Positions 37,357 to 47,902 of a stretch of 64,000 nucleotides of DNA are shown piece by piece. Under the pieces are notes generated by a model, which was not told the origin of the DNA, made no database searches, and saw only the letters and a program-made list of their open reading frames with translations. Source of the stretch: Nocardia speluncae NBRC 108251 (GTDB lineage: Bacteria > Actinomycetota > Actinomycetes > Mycobacteriales > Mycobacteriaceae); contig NZ_BDBZ01000019.1 of the NCBI RefSeq assembly GCF_001613245.1, forward strand, positions 1 through 64,000, in the 5' to 3' direction. The number at the start of each line of letters is the position of its first letter. Within the stretch, counting starts at the first letter, position 1. The translations under genes and the position numbers were made by a program.

Positions 37357-38025
37357 TCACCTCGAGATCCGCATACGCTGGGCAAGGGCCTGCAGTACAA
37401 ACGGTGGGCTGCCCTGAACGGTGCGCATCCAGGTCAGGACGAGTTGCCTATTGAGGTAGTGATGTCGAATCTGCTCTGGAGCCACCCGTTCGGCGTCGAG
37501 TACCGCATCGATCGAGTCCTGCCGCCGTCCTGCCAGGTTGAATGCACGGGCAAGCTCGAGCTGGTGCCTGATTCGGCGTTCGATCGGAAGTTCGGAAGTG
37601 TCCAGTGTGGGGCCGAGTTGAAGCGCGACCTGAATGTCTCCCAGTTCCATGGCGGTATTCACTCGGTGGATCGCAACGTTGGTCGGACCGAAGGCAGTCC
37701 ACAAATGGTTCCGGTCCCCGCCCAAGCGCTCTGCCGTCCGATCGGCTTCTGACAAGAAGCCGCGGACTGCATCTCGGCGGTTGCTGCGCGCTGCCGCCAT
37801 CGATCCGACGAGAAGCAACGTTCCGTACACGGACAGTACATCGGCCACGCCGACACCCAGAAACGGCTGCAAGTAGGCCGCCCCGGATTCAACAAGGTCG
37901 ACAGCCGTTTGCACACGGCCCGTCGACATTACAGTGAAGGCGACCGACCCCATGAGTGATGCGAGAATCGCAGGATCATCCGCGCGGTTGGCAGCGATCA
38001 AAGCCCCCCGAGCCGCTCGCTGCAC
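37357..38025 (-). pseudogene. C-terminal remnant of a TPR-containing HTH regulator
   Basis: The frame encodes about 222 residues of helical-repeat sequence (NRADDPAILASLMGSVAF, RRIRHQLELARAFNLAG, IRHHYLNRQLVLTWMR). This is the pattern of the C-terminal half of about 400-residue XRE-HTH regulators with TPR-like repeats that often sit next to NUDIX genes in actinobacteria. The N-terminal HTH half is missing: upstream is only about 90 bp before acpS. A GTG at 38025 could still start translation, so a shortened protein is possible, but I read it as truncated. Confidence 0.6.
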
Positions 38026-38117
38026 GAGTGCAGGAATTACTCCGACGGCAGGGCAGTCATGTCCCGCTGCCCGGTGGACGGGCAGCGGGCCGGTCGTTGT
38101 TCTGTCGGCGAGGGCGC

Positions 38118-38555
38118 TCAGTTCTCCGGGGACCGGCCCTCGATGAGATCGGCCAGCTCACCCGGATCCTCCAGCACCACCATGGCGGCTGCGGTGTCCC
38201 CGTCGTGGGTGAGCGACAGGTGCACCCGGACCCGCGGCAGGAATTCCGCGGCCAGGCCGTGCAGTTTGATGCTCGGCCGGCCCCAGGCGTCGTTCACCAC
38301 TTCGATCAGCGGGTACGGGTTGTCCCCGATCTGCGGGCGGCGGGCGAAGCGGGAGGATGCCCAGGCTTTCAGCACAGCCTCCTTCGCCGCCCACCGCGCC
38401 GCGTAACTGCGGGCCGGGTCGGTGGCCTTGCTCTGGCAGTAACGCCGCTCACCGGCGGTGAAACTCTCCCGGAGCATGGTGGTTCCGGCCCGTTCCAATT
38501 GTTCGGTGAACTCGGAGATGGTTACCAAGTCCAAGCCGATTCCGAGGATGGTCAC
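38118..38555 (-). CDS. acpS: Holo-[acyl-carrier-protein] synthase AcpS
   Basis: Transfers 4'-phosphopantetheine from CoA to the ACP domain of FAS-I. 145 residues from GTG 38555: ILGIGLDLVTISEF carries the Mg-binding Asp, and RWAAKEAVLKAW the conserved W-A-x-KE motif with Glu. The C-terminal part (VHLSLTHDGDTAAAMVV) is the usual AcpS end. It starts 11 bp after the fas stop codon, so it is co-transcribed with its substrate, as in Rv2523c-Rv2524c. Confidence 0.95.
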   Translation of the reverse strand: MTILGIGLDLVTISEFTEQLERAGTTMLRESFTAGERRYCQSKATDPARSYAARWAAKEAVLKAWASSRFARRPQIGDNPYPLIEVVNDAWGRPSIKLHGLAAEFLPRVRVHLSLTHDGDTAAAMVVLEDPGELADLIEGRSPEN

Positions 38556-38566
38556 AGTGGCGCAGC

Positions 38567-41500
38567 CTACGGTGTACCGGTCGCGGCGGCATCGGTATCG
38601 CCGCCGACGAATCGGCCGGTCTCGCAGCCGGCGCCGTCGACCTGGTAGATCCCGTCACCGAGCCGAGCGGTCTCGGACAGCAGCATCTCGGCTTCCAGGC
38701 CGCGGACCTGCGCCGCCGGGGTGCCATCGCCACCGAACCGCCGGTCGGCCGGCCGCTCGTATAGTGCGGCCCCGCCGCACATCGCCTCGACGATGCGCTG
38801 CCGGCCGGCCAGCTGCCGTTCCTGCGCCCGGCGCTGGTACTCGTCGCGCCGGGCCGGTTCGATCGCCTGGACGAACGCCTGCGGATGCACCACCGCGAGC
38901 AGACCGGAGACGTGCCCGAAGCCGAGCGAGGTCACCAGGCCGGCCTTGAGCGGGAACCGGTCACCGAACCGCAGCGCCTCGCGCAACCACACCAGATGCG
39001 AGTATTCGCGCATCTTGTCGTCCACACAGTCGAGGCTGCGGTTGGGTGGTACCACACCGTTTTCCAGCACCTGGCACAGGCCGATGAGCTGGAAGGCGGC
39101 GGCACCGCCCTTCGCATGCCCGGTGAGGCTCTTCTGCGAGACCACGAACAGCGGGGCGCCGTCGGAGCGGCCGATCGCCGCGGCCAGCCGCTCGTGCAGT
39201 TCGGATTCGTTCGGATCGTTGGCCGCGGTGGATGTGTCGTGCTTGGAGACCACCGCGATATCGTCCGGCCCGACTCCGAGTTTGCGCAGTTCCGCGGCGA
39301 AGCGGGATTCCCGCCCGCCCCGGCCCGCACCGAGCGCGCCGAGTCCGGGTGCCGGGATGGAGGTGTGCACGCCGTCGGCGAAGGACTGCGCGTAGGCCAC
39401 CACACCGAGCACCGGCAGGCCCATTTCGAGCGCGATATCGCCGCGGGCCAGCAGCACGGTGCCGCCGCCCTGCGATTCCACGAACCCGCCGCGGCGCCGG
39501 TCGTTGGCGCGGGAGAAGTAGCGGTCGCTGATTCCCTTGGCGCTCATGGCCGCCGAGTCCGCGGTCGCGGACATATCGCCGAAGCCGACGATGCCCTCGA
39601 TACCGAGATCGTCGAAACCACCGGCCACAACCACCTCGGCCTTGCCGAGCTTGATCTTGTCGACGCCCTCCTCGACCGACACCGCGGCCGTGGCGCACGC
39701 AGCCACCGGATGCACCATGGCGCCGTAGCTGCCCACATAGGACTGCACCACATGCGCCAGGGCCACGTTCGGCAGGGCTTCCTGCAGGATATCGTTCGGC
39801 CGCGATTCGCCGAGCAGATTGTCGACGTAGAGCGAGCGCATCGAGGACATACCGCCCATACCGGTGCCCTGGGTGTTGGCCACCAGGCTGGGATGCACCC
39901 AGCCCATCAGTTCGGACGGATCGAATCCGGACCCGACGAACGCATCGACCGTGCAGGCGATATTCCACAGCGCGACCCGGTCGATCGAGGACGCCATATC
40001 GGCGGAGATACCCCACACCGTGGGATCCCAGCCGGTCGGGATCTGGCCGCCGACGGTGCGCGAGAGTTTCGCGCGCCGCGGCACCCGGATCTCGGTGCCT
40101 GCCTTACGGGTCACCGTCCAGTCACCGGATTCGGCGATCGGGGTGATCACCGTATGCTCCGGCGCGGCCGCGTGGAATGCCCGCGCCTCGGCTTCGCTGC
40201 CGACGGTGAACGACAGGTCCTGATCGAGGAACACCGAGGTCATCAGCGGGCTGCTGTTGTCGACCATCGCAGCGTCGTCTTCGTACCGCCGGATCCCGCA
40301 GCGCTCGACGACCGCGTCGTGATAACGCTCGGCCAGTTCGGCTTCCGGGACATAATCACCGGATTCGCTGTCGTACCAGCCGGGTTTCGGGTCGTTCTCC
40401 CAGGTCACCATGCCGGTGGTCCAGGCCAGCTCCAGGACGCCGGCCGCCGACAGCTCGTCGGAGACCTCCATCTCGAAGCGGGTGCGGGCGGAACCGTAGG
40501 GGCCGAGCTCGCCGGCGCCGACGATCACGACCATATCGGTGAGCTCGGCAGTCACCGTGCCCCATTCGGGAACCGGCAGGGCCGAGGTCGAGGTCGGTGG
40601 GGCCGGCAGTGCGAGGATTCGCACGGCATCCGATTCCTCGGTCACCTCGCCCGCCTCGGCTTCCGCGGCCTCCTGTGCCTGCCGGGCGAGTTCGGGTAGA
40701 TCGAGCTTCGCCTCGGCCAGCCCGCCGGTGAGGTCGATCTGCTGCGGACCCGATTCGGTCACCGAACGCGCCCGCGTGGTGGCCCATTTCAGCAGTTCAT
40801 CGGCAATCTCGCCGGTCGACCAGGTCTGCACACCGGCCTTCTCCACGGCCTCGACCATCGGGTCGTTATGGCCCATCAGCCCGGTACCGCGGACCCACCC
40901 GATCAGCGCGTGCACCAGGGTGACCCGCGCCGCCCACGTCTTCTCGGCCCGCCATTTGGCGACCACGGCATCGAGCGCGGCCTTGGCCTCGCCGTAGGCA
41001 CCGTCGCCGCCGAACAGGCCGCGGTTGGGCGAACCGGGCAGCACCACATGCAGTTTCGCGTCGACGTCGTGATCGGCGCCCAGCTTGGACAGCCCGCCGA
41101 TCAGCCGCTCGACCGACCACAGCAGGACCCGCATCTCCATCTCGGCGCGCGCGCCGGCGTCGGAGAGGTCACCGGCCACCCGCGGCGCCGCGAACGGCAG
41201 CAACAGCGTCGGCGTGAACGCGTCCTTGGTCTTGACCTTCGCGCCACCGGCATTGTCGACCTGTTCGGTACCGATCCAGTCGATCAGCGCGTCGATATCG
41301 GTGTAGGAGGCCATATTCGCCGGAACCACCCACAGGGCGGCGCCCTGGCGGGCGTTCGCGCGGTAGAGGTCGCGGTAGAAAGCGAGCCGGTCGTCATCGA
41401 GGCGGGAGGTCGTGACGATCACGGTCGCGCCGCCGCCGAGCAGGCGCCCGGCCACCGCGGCGGCGATGGATCCCTTACTGGCGCCGGTGACCACGGCGAT

Positions 41501-44500
41501 CTCGCCGGTCCACTCGCCGGCGTCGCCCTCCTCACGGGCCGCGGTGGCGATCCGCTCGTAGTGGCCGGCCAGCACCGAACGGGCCTCGTGCACGGCCCGC
41601 TGCCGCCACCAGTCGGCTTGCGCGGCAACGGCTTCGCCTGCGCCGAGGAAGCCGTCGACCGGCCGCTGCGCGGTTTCCGCGTCCTCCCCCAGCCACAACC
41701 GGGCCAGGTCTTCACGCGCCGTGGCCCACCGGTCGTCGATGAGCAGCGCCTTGCGGGCGTCGAAGGCCGGGGCGACCAGTCGCGGCCAGTCCGAGCCCAG
41801 TTCCGCCGAGACCAGATCGACCAGGCCGTCGTCGGTGGTTTCCACCGCGGAGACCTGCCCGTTCAGGCCGAGCTGCTCCAGGACCAGGCGCGCGGCCGAG
41901 GCCAGCACACCGTCCTTGCCGGTGATCTGTTCGGTGAACTCGCCGAGCGCGGCGGCGTCCACGGTGCCGCCGGCGGATCCACCGGCCGCGGGCAGCGCCA
42001 CCGAGACCCCGCGGCGCGCCGCTACGGCTTGGACGGCGGCATCGACGGCGGCGTCCACGGACGCGCCGTCGGTGAGCGCCCCGGAAACGAGGCCACCCAG
42101 GTCTCCACCACGCACGCTGGCGCCTTCGCGGGTGCCCAGGGAAACCTCGGCGGTGATATGGCTGGCCCAGCCGTCACCGAGCTCCCAGACCTTCTTCACC
42201 CGTTCGGCGATCGCGGCCGGACGTTTCCCGGACGGTCCGAACACCTTGCGGAGGTGATCGTTGACGGCATCGCTGAGCACCGAGCCGAACGGCTTGTAGG
42301 TGCGGGCGAGCCGTTCCACGGTCGCGGAGAGGGCACCCATATCGGCGTCCGCGGCCCCGTCGATCGCGCCGAGCGACAGCTCGGAGCCCAGGTCGACCAG
42401 CAGCTGGTTGCGTCGTGAGGACACACCGTCGCACAGGCCCTCGATGGTGTCGACGGGCCCGATCTGGTCGAGGCGGAGCTTGGTCCACAGCGCGATCAGC
42501 ACCCTGGTCGCATCCGCCGCGGTGAAGGCGATATCGTCCGGCCGCGGTCCACCGGTGGCCGCCGGAGCGGCAGGCGCGGCGGCCGGGGCAGCGGCCGCGG
42601 CGGGTGCCTCGGCGACCTCCTCGACCGGGTCTTCCGCGGGCGCCGGATCGGTATCGGTCGAGTACACGACCGCCGCCTCACGTTCGATATTGAGGACTTC
42701 CACAGTGGCGGTGGTGAAATCGGGCAGTTTCAGCGTCTGGCTCGCCAGGTTGGCCACCGTTGGGGTGGCACCCAGGCCGACCTCCACGAACCGCTCCACG
42801 CCGAGTTCACCGAACAGCAGATCCTGGGTTTCGATCCACCGCACCGGGCTGGCGAACTGCCAGGCCAGCAGTTCGATCAGTACCACGCGGCACAGTTCGC
42901 TCGGCCGCTGCGACCAGGAGTCGAAGTCCGCGAGCACAGCGACCAGCGGCTCCGACGGCACCAGATCGGCGATCTCGGCGATGAACTCGCGCTCCAGCGA
43001 GAACGGACGCGGCACGAGGTTCGGGATATACCGCCCGACCAGCACCTCCGGATGCAGTTCGGCCGGCAGCAACTGCTCGAGTTTGCCACGGAATTCCGGT
43101 ACACCCTTGCGCAGCACGGTCGAATGGAACGGCACATCGATACCGGGAACCAGGATGAACGCGCGCTTACCGCCGAATTCTTCGCGGCGACGCTCGATCT
43201 CGGCCTCCAGGGCATCCAGACCGGCCACGGTGCCCGCGATGGCGTACTGCGAACCGCGCAGGTTCAGGTTCACCACCTCGAGGAATTCGCCGGCCGCCTC
43301 GCCGACACCGGTAACGAAACCGATCACCTCGTCGTCGGGAAGCCCGATCTGCGAGGGACGGATGGCCGCCATCCGGTAGTCGCTTCGCCCCTGCTCGTCC
43401 CGCGGCACCAGCTCGTGCATGGCCGAACCGCGCTGGAACACGACCTCGAGTACGGCTTCCAGTGGCAGCACTCCCGCGACCGCGGCGAGCGCGTTGTATT
43501 CACCGACCGAATGCCCGGCCAGCAGCGAACCCTCCACGAAGGCACCGGCTTCGCGGAGCTCCGCGACCTGCGCGACACCGAGGGTGGCCATCGCGACCTG
43601 GGTGAACTGGGTCAGGTGCAGCACACCGTCCGGGTGCCGATGTTCGACACCGCGCGCCTTCAGATAGGTCGGGTTGTCGCGAACTACCGCGAGAATGGAG
43701 AAGCCGAGCGCTTCCCGGGTGTGCTTGTCCGCGCGATCCCAGATCGCCTTGGCGGCCTTGGACCGGGTCCGGGCGTCCAGGCCCATCCCCTTGCGCTGAA
43801 TGCCCTGGCCGGGGAACGCGTAGACGGTCTCGGGTGCAGCGGTGCGGCCGGTCCCGGTCATCACCAGATCCCCGCCGGCCCGGCAGGACACCTCGATGAT
43901 CTCGGCGCCGCCGTCGACGGCGACCCGCTCGACCCGCACATCGATCTCGGCACCCGGTCGCACCATCCCGAGGAACCGGGTGGTCCAGGCGGTGAGTGTG
44001 CGCGCCGGCACCGAAGCCTGCGGATCCACCGCCGACACCGCGTGCTGGGCGGCGGCCGACAGCCACATACCGTGCACGATCGGGCTGCCCAGACCGGCCA
44101 GTTTCGCGGCCGCGTCACTGGTGTGGATCGGGTTGTGATCACCGGAGACCGCGGCGAACGCGGCCATACTGCGCGGAGCGACCATGGTCACGTCCCGGCG
44201 CCGGCGCCGCGGGGTCTCCCCGGCCTCGGCGCTCACGGTGCCCGCGGCCCGCGGCGGATCGGTCAGCTCACCCGCACCGCTACGGCCGCGGATGGCGAAA
44301 CGTTCGGTGAGCCGGGCCAGCGGCACCACGTCCAGGCCCTGGTCACGCATCTCGCCGACGCTGACATTCACCTCGACCACGCGGCCGAGATCGGTATCGA
44401 CCACGGTTCCGGAACCGGCGCGCACCACGAGAATGCTGGTGGCATCGGGGAGTTCGCGCAGCAGTTCGACCTGATGGTCCAGATGCACCAGGTCCAGCAT

Positions 44501-47500
44501 GCCTTCGATCACGCTGGCATCGGATTCGGTACGGGACGCGCCCAGTACCGCGAACACCGCCGGCCAGCACGCACCGACCAGAACGTCGGGCACGGTGCGG
44601 CCCAGGGTGCTCAGGTTCGCCGGCAACCCGCCTCCGGTGACTCCGGCGTGGTCGGCGATCAGGTCCGGTGTCCAGGCCAGGTTGACGTGCGCGGTATTGC
44701 CCTTCACCTCGGGCAGCGTCTGCCCGGCGGCGACGGCCAGCAGGGCCGACATGGCGGCGTCGGCGTCGGTTTCGGACACCAGCGGCGTCCCGCCGTTGTA
44801 CACCGATACCGGCACGGTGATCCGGATCCGGACACTGTGGCCGGCGGCGAGCGGAACGGACAGTTCCACATACGAATGTTCGGCCTCGGGTCCCTCGGTT
44901 TCCACGAGCGTGGCACCGGTCGGCGGATGCACCGCGCCCTTCTCGTCCACGGTCCACTCGTGCAGATCGCCCAGCCGGTGCACCGGGTTCACCGTCGTCC
45001 GGCCCGACCAGCTCATATCGGGCGTCGCGAGCACCACATCGATCGGCCCGCCGGTCACCGCGGCGACCCGGCGCGCATCGACGGCCGCCGGGACGACACC
45101 GTCCCGTACCAGCGCGTAGGCGGTGTCCTGCTCGAACCGGTCCAGCAGTTCGCCGACCGGCTCATCGACCCGGGTGATCCCGGCAACCGCGACGGTGCCC
45201 GGAATAACGCACACCTGATCGGCCGAATACCGCGGATCATGGGCCTGCCACAGCGAATCCGAACGCCACCAGCGCCGCACATCCTGGTCCACCACCGGCA
45301 CGAAGTTCACCGGTTTACCGGGCGTCTTGCACAGCGCGATGAAGAACGGCACATCGGCCGGGTGCAGCAGTGTCTGCCGGGCCGCCGGATACTTCTCCGC
45401 CAGCCGCGCCGACGCGGCGGCCGGGTTCTCCAGATCCTCGTCACGGAACAGGGAATCGACCTCGCCGCGATCGGCCGGCGCGAGCCGGGCCTCGGCCCGC
45501 CGCAGCATCTCCGCGAACCGGTCGCGCCAGCTGATATCCAGCCACACCGAGCGGGTGGAGGCGGAGATCGCGTCCCCGAGATCACTTCCGCAATCGAAAT
45601 CCGCGCGGCATCCTTGGCCGACCGCGAGCTCGACGTACCGCTCGAGCCAGGCGAGGTAGGTCATGGCCGGCACATCGCCGAAATACGGTTTCGCGGTCGC
45701 GTCCAGGGCGGCGATGATCTCCACGCGCCGCTGCGCCACCGCGTCCGCGTCACCGGCGACCTCGTCGAGCAACCGGCCGGTCCGCGACGCGGCATTGTCG
45801 ATCTCGTGGATATCGGCGCCGAGCTGGCTGCGCCCCGAAGCCATACCGCCACTGGCGGTTCCGGCCCCGACCCAATCCGGGGTCCCGGGGGTGTCCACCA
45901 GCAGTTGCTTCACATCGGGCGCGGTGGTCGCCTCGAGAGTCGCCATGGCCGCGGTCCCCACCAGCACACCGTCCAGCGGCATCGCCGGATAGCCGTGTGC
46001 CGCCGACCAGGCGCCGGTCAGGTACTCGGTGGCACGCTCCGGGGTTCCGATACCACCGCCGACGCAGACCACGATGTTCTGGTGGGCGCGCAGTTCGGCG
46101 TAGGTCCCGAGCAGGAGGTCGTCGAGGTCCTCCCAGGAGTGGTGCCCGCCTGCCTTACCACCCTCGATATGCACGATCACCGGGTAGTCGGGCACCTCGC
46201 CGGCGATCCGCAGCACCGAACGGATCTGCGCGACGGTGCCCGGCTTGAACGCGACGTGGCTGATACCCACCTCGGTCAGTTCTTCGATCAGCGCGACGGC
46301 TTCCTCGAGCTCCGGGATACCGGCGGTCACGATCACACCGTCGAACGGAGCGCCCGCCGCGCGTGCCTTCTGAACCAGCCGCTTACCGCCCAGCTGCAGT
46401 TTCCACAGGTACGGGTCCAGGAACAGCGAGTTGAACTGCACCTGCCGGCCCGGGTGCAGCAGTTCCTTCAGTTCTTCGACGCGGTCGGCGAAGATCTGCT
46501 CGGTCACCTGACCGCCACCGGCCAGTTCGGCCCAGTGCCCGGCATTGGCGGCCGCCGCGACGATCTTCGCGTCCACGGTGGTCGGGGTCATACCGGCCAG
46601 CAGAATCGGCGAACGTCCGGTGAGCCGGGTGAACGCCGTCTCCACCACGATCCTGCCGTTCGGCAGCCGAACCGGCTTCGGCGCGAAGGCCGTCCACGGC
46701 TGCGCCACCTCCGGCGTCGCGCCCGGGGTGAGCAGGTTGCGCTGCCCGGCGCGGGTCGCGACCGCGACCATGCCCACACCACTGCCCTTGAGCGAACTAC
46801 CGCTGACCCGCGACAGCAGATCGCCGGGCCCGAGGTCCAGAATCCACTCCGCGCCGGCGTCCACCATCTCGTCGACGGTCTCGACCCAGTCGACCGGTTC
46901 CACCAGGATGTCGCGTGCCATCTGCCCGGCCAGTTCGGTATCGAGCCCGCACTGCCCGGCCCAGCCGGCGACCAGATCGACGGTGTCGCCCAGCGCCGGA
47001 TGGTGGAACGCCACATCCACGTGCAGATCCTCGAACACCGGCGCGAACACCGCGCCCCCGCGCTGTTTCGTGGCCCGCTCGCGGTCCTGTTCGGCGTTCA
47101 ACTGCTCGCACCGCTGCCGCACCCGTTGCAGCGCTTCCGGGGTACCGGAGAGCACCACCCGGCGCCGCCCGTTACGGATCGACAGCACCGCCGCGGACAG
47201 CGGGTCGACCCCGGCGAACACGTCGTCGAGCACGGCCTGCAGCGCGTCGGGGTCGATATTGGATACCGCCACCATCGAGGAGCGCTCACCCACCGGCATC
47301 AGCCCGCGCCGGCGCGCGACCAGTCCCGCCGCCGCACCGACGAGCTGGGCGATGGCGAGCATCTCCGCGTCGCGCTGCCCGCAGGTCTTGACCGCGGTCG
47401 CGGCCAGCAGCCCCTGCGAATGGCCCACGATGGAGACCGGTGCGAACTCCGCTGGGTCCAGGCCCTGTAACCGGAGGGCGCGCAGCGCGGCGAGCTGGGT

Positions 47501-47902
47501 CAGCAGGACACCCGGCATGGATACCGCCGCCGAACGCAGTACCCGCTCCGACGGCGCGTCCGAAGCCTCGGTCTCGTCGTCGGCGAGGTCGTCCTCCAGC
47601 ATCCAGGCCACCGGGTCGAATCCGACCGGGCGCACCGTGAGCAGCTGATCGGCGACCGGCGCCAGCAGCGTGGCGGCCTCGTTGACCAGAGCGGTCAGGT
47701 CGGGCTCCAGCGCTGCGTCGCGGGCGATTTCGGACAGTTCGCCCAGCCAGCTCGCCCCTTGCCCACCAAAGGCCAGGGCGTAGGGAGTGCCGGCACGCAA
47801 TTGGTCCAGCAGCGGCGTGCGATTCGTCTCGGAGACAGTCCGGCCTGCGGTCGCGCTCGCCCGATATCCGGAACCGGACGCGGTGCTCTCGTTAATCGTC
47901 AA
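38567..47902 (-). CDS. fas: Type I fatty acid synthase, single chain
   Basis: A protein of about 3,111 residues making C16-C26 acyl-CoA, precursors of membrane lipids and mycolic acids. Domains in order: acetyl/acyl transferase (GHSQGLLA, Ser162), enoyl reductase (AGMTPTTVDAK about 440; GGGIGTPERATEYL about 615), dehydratase hotdog (GDHNPIHTSD about 1250), malonyl/palmitoyl transferase (GHSVGEYNAL, Ser1465), ACP (CDGVSSRRNQ; phosphopantetheine Ser near 1828), ketoreductase (VVTGASKGSI about 2140), ketosynthase (VAACATAAVS, Cys2736; His in KHDTSTAANDP and GHAKGGAAAF). An Ala/Pro linker precedes the ACP. I place the start at TTG 47902 (TINESTASGS), matching mycobacterial N-termini; the frame open to 47977 is Arg-rich and unlikely. 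No broken active site seen. Confidence 0.97.
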   Translation of the reverse strand: MTINESTASGSGYRASATAGRTVSETNRTPLLDQLRAGTPYALAFGGQGASWLGELSEIARDAALEPDLTALVNEAATLLAPVADQLLTVRPVGFDPVAWMLEDDLADDETEASDAPSERVLRSAAVSMPGVLLTQLAALRALRLQGLDPAEFAPVSIVGHSQGLLAATAVKTCGQRDAEMLAIAQLVGAAAGLVARRRGLMPVGERSSMVAVSNIDPDALQAVLDDVFAGVDPLSAAVLSIRNGRRRVVLSGTPEALQRVRQRCEQLNAEQDRERATKQRGGAVFAPVFEDLHVDVAFHHPALGDTVDLVAGWAGQCGLDTELAGQMARDILVEPVDWVETVDEMVDAGAEWILDLGPGDLLSRVSGSSLKGSGVGMVAVATRAGQRNLLTPGATPEVAQPWTAFAPKPVRLPNGRIVVETAFTRLTGRSPILLAGMTPTTVDAKIVAAAANAGHWAELAGGGQVTEQIFADRVEELKELLHPGRQVQFNSLFLDPYLWKLQLGGKRLVQKARAAGAPFDGVIVTAGIPELEEAVALIEELTEVGISHVAFKPGTVAQIRSVLRIAGEVPDYPVIVHIEGGKAGGHHSWEDLDDLLLGTYAELRAHQNIVVCVGGGIGTPERATEYLTGAWSAAHGYPAMPLDGVLVGTAAMATLEATTAPDVKQLLVDTPGTPDWVGAGTASGGMASGRSQLGADIHEIDNAASRTGRLLDEVAGDADAVAQRRVEIIAALDATAKPYFGDVPAMTYLAWLERYVELAVGQGCRADFDCGSDLGDAISASTRSVWLDISWRDRFAEMLRRAEARLAPADRGEVDSLFRDEDLENPAAASARLAEKYPAARQTLLHPADVPFFIALCKTPGKPVNFVPVVDQDVRRWWRSDSLWQAHDPRYSADQVCVIPGTVAVAGITRVDEPVGELLDRFEQDTAYALVRDGVVPAAVDARRVAAVTGGPIDVVLATPDMSWSGRTTVNPVHRLGDLHEWTVDEKGAVHPPTGATLVETEGPEAEHSYVELSVPLAAGHSVRIRITVPVSVYNGGTPLVSETDADAAMSALLAVAAGQTLPEVKGNTAHVNLAWTPDLIADHAGVTGGGLPANLSTLGRTVPDVLVGACWPAVFAVLGASRTESDASVIEGMLDLVHLDHQVELLRELPDATSILVVRAGSGTVVDTDLGRVVEVNVSVGEMRDQGLDVVPLARLTERFAIRGRSGAGELTDPPRAAGTVSAEAGETPRRRRRDVTMVAPRSMAAFAAVSGDHNPIHTSDAAAKLAGLGSPIVHGMWLSAAAQHAVSAVDPQASVPARTLTAWTTRFLGMVRPGAEIDVRVERVAVDGGAEIIEVSCRAGGDLVMTGTGRTAAPETVYAFPGQGIQRKGMGLDARTRSKAAKAIWDRADKHTREALGFSILAVVRDNPTYLKARGVEHRHPDGVLHLTQFTQVAMATLGVAQVAELREAGAFVEGSLLAGHSVGEYNALAAVAGVLPLEAVLEVVFQRGSAMHELVPRDEQGRSDYRMAAIRPSQIGLPDDEVIGFVTGVGEAAGEFLEVVNLNLRGSQYAIAGTVAGLDALEAEIERRREEFGGKRAFILVPGIDVPFHSTVLRKGVPEFRGKLEQLLPAELHPEVLVGRYIPNLVPRPFSLEREFIAEIADLVPSEPLVAVLADFDSWSQRPSELCRVVLIELLAWQFASPVRWIETQDLLFGELGVERFVEVGLGATPTVANLASQTLKLPDFTTATVEVLNIEREAAVVYSTDTDPAPAEDPVEEVAEAPAAAAAPAAAPAAPAATGGPRPDDIAFTAADATRVLIALWTKLRLDQIGPVDTIEGLCDGVSSRRNQLLVDLGSELSLGAIDGAADADMGALSATVERLARTYKPFGSVLSDAVNDHLRKVFGPSGKRPAAIAERVKKVWELGDGWASHITAEVSLGTREGASVRGGDLGGLVSGALTDGASVDAAVDAAVQAVAARRGVSVALPAAGGSAGGTVDAAALGEFTEQITGKDGVLASAARLVLEQLGLNGQVSAVETTDDGLVDLVSAELGSDWPRLVAPAFDARKALLIDDRWATAREDLARLWLGEDAETAQRPVDGFLGAGEAVAAQADWWRQRAVHEARSVLAGHYERIATAAREEGDAGEWTGEIAVVTGASKGSIAAAVAGRLLGGGATVIVTTSRLDDDRLAFYRDLYRANARQGAALWVVPANMASYTDIDALIDWIGTEQVDNAGGAKVKTKDAFTPTLLLPFAAPRVAGDLSDAGARAEMEMRVLLWSVERLIGGLSKLGADHDVDAKLHVVLPGSPNRGLFGGDGAYGEAKAALDAVVAKWRAEKTWAARVTLVHALIGWVRGTGLMGHNDPMVEAVEKAGVQTWSTGEIADELLKWATTRARSVTESGPQQIDLTGGLAEAKLDLPELARQAQEAAEAEAGEVTEESDAVRILALPAPPTSTSALPVPEWGTVTAELTDMVVIVGAGELGPYGSARTRFEMEVSDELSAAGVLELAWTTGMVTWENDPKPGWYDSESGDYVPEAELAERYHDAVVERCGIRRYEDDAAMVDNSSPLMTSVFLDQDLSFTVGSEAEARAFHAAAPEHTVITPIAESGDWTVTRKAGTEIRVPRRAKLSRTVGGQIPTGWDPTVWGISADMASSIDRVALWNIACTVDAFVGSGFDPSELMGWVHPSLVANTQGTGMGGMSSMRSLYVDNLLGESRPNDILQEALPNVALAHVVQSYVGSYGAMVHPVAACATAAVSVEEGVDKIKLGKAEVVVAGGFDDLGIEGIVGFGDMSATADSAAMSAKGISDRYFSRANDRRRGGFVESQGGGTVLLARGDIALEMGLPVLGVVAYAQSFADGVHTSIPAPGLGALGAGRGGRESRFAAELRKLGVGPDDIAVVSKHDTSTAANDPNESELHERLAAAIGRSDGAPLFVVSQKSLTGHAKGGAAAFQLIGLCQVLENGVVPPNRSLDCVDDKMREYSHLVWLREALRFGDRFPLKAGLVTSLGFGHVSGLLAVVHPQAFVQAIEPARRDEYQRRAQERQLAGRQRIVEAMCGGAALYERPADRRFGGDGTPAAQVRGLEAEMLLSETARLGDGIYQVDGAGCETGRFVGGDTDAAATGTP

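Noticed and set aside
43052..47470. 1,472-codon open frame opposite fas
   Set aside because: Mirror of the fas codon pattern; the translation is low-complexity with no motif.
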